Positions 21,872 to 22,976 of a stretch of DNA of 22,976 nucleotides are shown piece by piece. The first letter of the stretch is position 1. Each line of letters begins with the position of its first letter. Under the pieces are notes generated by a model. It had not been told where the DNA came from. It was given only the letters and a program-made list of their open reading frames with translations, and made no database searches. The translations under genes and the position numbers were made by a program. The DNA lies in NCBI GenBank assembly GCA_021162265.1, contig JAGGZA010000046.1, positions 1 to 22,976 on the forward strand. The letters are read 5' to 3'. Origin of the DNA: Candidatus Aerophobota bacterium (GTDB lineage Bacteria; Aerophobota; Aerophobia; Aerophobales; B3-G15).

Positions 21872-22975
21872 ATGGCAAAAGTTGTGTTGAAGGATATTTC
21901 CTTTAAATTTGAAAATAAACTATGTGTGGATAAGGTTAACCTGGAAGTGGAGGACAAGAGATGCACTGTTCTTCTTGGTCCTTCAGGATGCGGGAAGACT
22001 CTTATTTTACGAATGATTGCCGGATTGACAAATCCTACACAGGGTGAAATTTATATAGATGAAAGAATGGTTAATGACCTTGATCCTGCAGATAGAGGGA
22101 TTGCAATGATGTTTCAGGATTACGCTCTTTTCCCGCATTTAACAGTTTTTGATAATATCGCTTTCCCCTTAAAAGCAATTAAGATGCCAAAGGAAGAGAT
22201 AAAAAAGAGAGTGGATGAGGTAGCTAACTTTCTTCATATTGAGGAATTTCTCTATCGTTATCCTACTGCCCTGAGTGGAGGACAACAGCAAAGGGTGGCT
22301 TTAGGTAGAACTTTAGTTAAACGTCCTTTGGTATTTCTTCTTGATGAACCGCTGGCAAATCTTGATGCTAAACTAAGAGTGGAGATGCGTGGTCATTTAA
22401 AGAGAATCCAGCAGATGCTTGATATCACTCTCCTTTATGTCACCAATGACCAGATAGATGCTCAGTCAATAGCGGATAAAATAGCTATTATGAGAGAGGG
22501 GAAGATCGAACAAATAGGTAGCCCTGAGGAGATTTATAAGTATCCTGTTAATACCTTTGTAGCTCGATTTTTAGGTTCCCCTCCTATAAATTTTGCTGAA
22601 GGCAGGGTTAAGAGAAAAGAAGAAAGGCTATATCTGGATACAGGTGATTTCTTAATACCTGTTTCTGAAACGACTTTAGGGAAAATATTAGATGAAATTA
22701 CTCAGAAAGAGGTGATAATGGGGGTAAGACCGGAGTGTATTAAATTAGCTGAGAAAAAAGAAGATATGAGTTTTCCAGCTGAGGTTTATTTTTCTCAAAT
22801 TCAAAGCAGTGATGTTTTTATTGATTTAAAGATAGGAAAGTTGGTTTGGAGAATGAAGGAACAGCTGGATCAAATCTCCTCTCTTCCAGGTGAAGGTGAG
22901 AAGGTGTGGTTAAAACTTGTTCAGGGAAAATTACTCTTTTTTAATAAATCTACAGGCAAAAGAATAACAGGTTGA
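21872..22975 (+). CDS. CUT1 ABC transporter ATP-binding protein B, switch His replaced by Asn
   Basis: A 367-residue paralogue of the preceding ATPase. Walker A GPSGCGKT (36-43), Q82, signature LSGGQ (134-138), Walker B FLLDEP with E159, and D-loop ANLDA are all normal. The H-loop, however, reads YVTNDQ: N192 replaces the switch histidine that contacts the ATP gamma-phosphate (codon AAT at 22445-22447). A TOBE regulatory domain (GVRPECIKLAE) follows. ATG 21872 is 13 bp after the first ATPase gene's stop, with an AGGGAG SD. The stop at 22973-22975 ends one base before the window edge, so whether the operon continues is unknown. A homodimer of this protein would be expected to hydrolyse ATP poorly. 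A heterodimer with protein A would keep one intact site. Confidence 0.93.
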   Translation: MAKVVLKDISFKFENKLCVDKVNLEVEDKRCTVLLGPSGCGKTLILRMIAGLTNPTQGEIYIDERMVNDLDPADRGIAMMFQDYALFPHLTVFDNIAFPLKAIKMPKEEIKKRVDEVANFLHIEEFLYRYPTALSGGQQQRVALGRTLVKRPLVFLLDEPLANLDAKLRVEMRGHLKRIQQMLDITLLYVTNDQIDAQSIADKIAIMREGKIEQIGSPEEIYKYPVNTFVARFLGSPPINFAEGRVKRKEERLYLDTGDFLIPVSETTLGKILDEITQKEVIMGVRPECIKLAEKKEDMSFPAEVYFSQIQSSDVFIDLKIGKLVWRMKEQLDQISSLPGEGEKVWLKLVQGKLLFFNKSTGKRITG

Positions 22976-22976
22976 C

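Noticed and set aside
1..22976. CRISPR arrays, tRNA or rRNA genes, insertion sequences, phage genes
   Set aside because: No repeat-spacer pattern, cloverleaf-like sequence, transposase, integrase or phage protein was recognised anywhere in the window.

Overview
The window is 22,976 bp of AT-rich bacterial chromosome, packed almost end to end with protein genes. There are no rRNA, tRNA, CRISPR or insertion-sequence signals. The longest gap is 233 bp (9482-9714). Most starts have strong Shine-Dalgarno (SD) sequences, and several starts are TTG or GTG. The genes suggest an anaerobic, sugar-fermenting bacterium: a short-form ThiC, an iron-sulfur flavin ene-reductase, a GldA-type dehydrogenase and a sugar ABC importer. 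The solute-binding protein has a signal-peptidase-I type leader and no lipobox, which hints at a diderm with a periplasm. The phylum cannot be assigned from this sequence; an uncultured candidate-phylum or Thermotogota/Atribacterota-like lineage would fit.

Layout. (1) 1-2025, plus strand: the conserved housekeeping block dnaX (5' end outside the window), ybaB/ebfC and recR. (2) 2022-5574, plus: a good sigma70-type promoter, overlapping the recR stop codon, reads into thrC, a gldA-like dehydrogenase and thiC. (3) 9481-5597, minus: four genes, each overlapping the next by 4 bp (ATGA). They encode an ABC-2 ATPase, an anchored beta-sandwich protein, an ABC-2 permease and a large anchored extracytoplasmic protein of unknown function. 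(4) 9648-22975, plus: a consensus promoter with an overlapping palindromic operator, then a 13-gene run: GntR/UTRA regulator, ROK kinase, two DeoC-like aldolases, an OYE/FadH-like flavin reductase, two Gfo/Idh/MocA dehydrogenases, a 45-aa zinc-ribbon protein, a sugar-binding protein, two CUT1 permeases and two different CUT1 ATPases.

Region 4 looks like a self-contained, regulated uptake and catabolic operon for a carbohydrate or polyol. The combination is unusual. Dehydrogenases that can make keto-sugars sit beside an ene-reductase with intact catalytic residues, a sugar kinase and tandem aldolases of the 2-deoxysugar-phosphate family. This suggests, as inference only, oxidation, elimination, ene-reduction, phosphorylation and retro-aldol cleavage of a sugar. 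The importer is also asymmetric. One ATPase has lost the switch histidine (N192) and the other has LSSGQ instead of LSGGQ, and both changes fall in the same composite ATP site.
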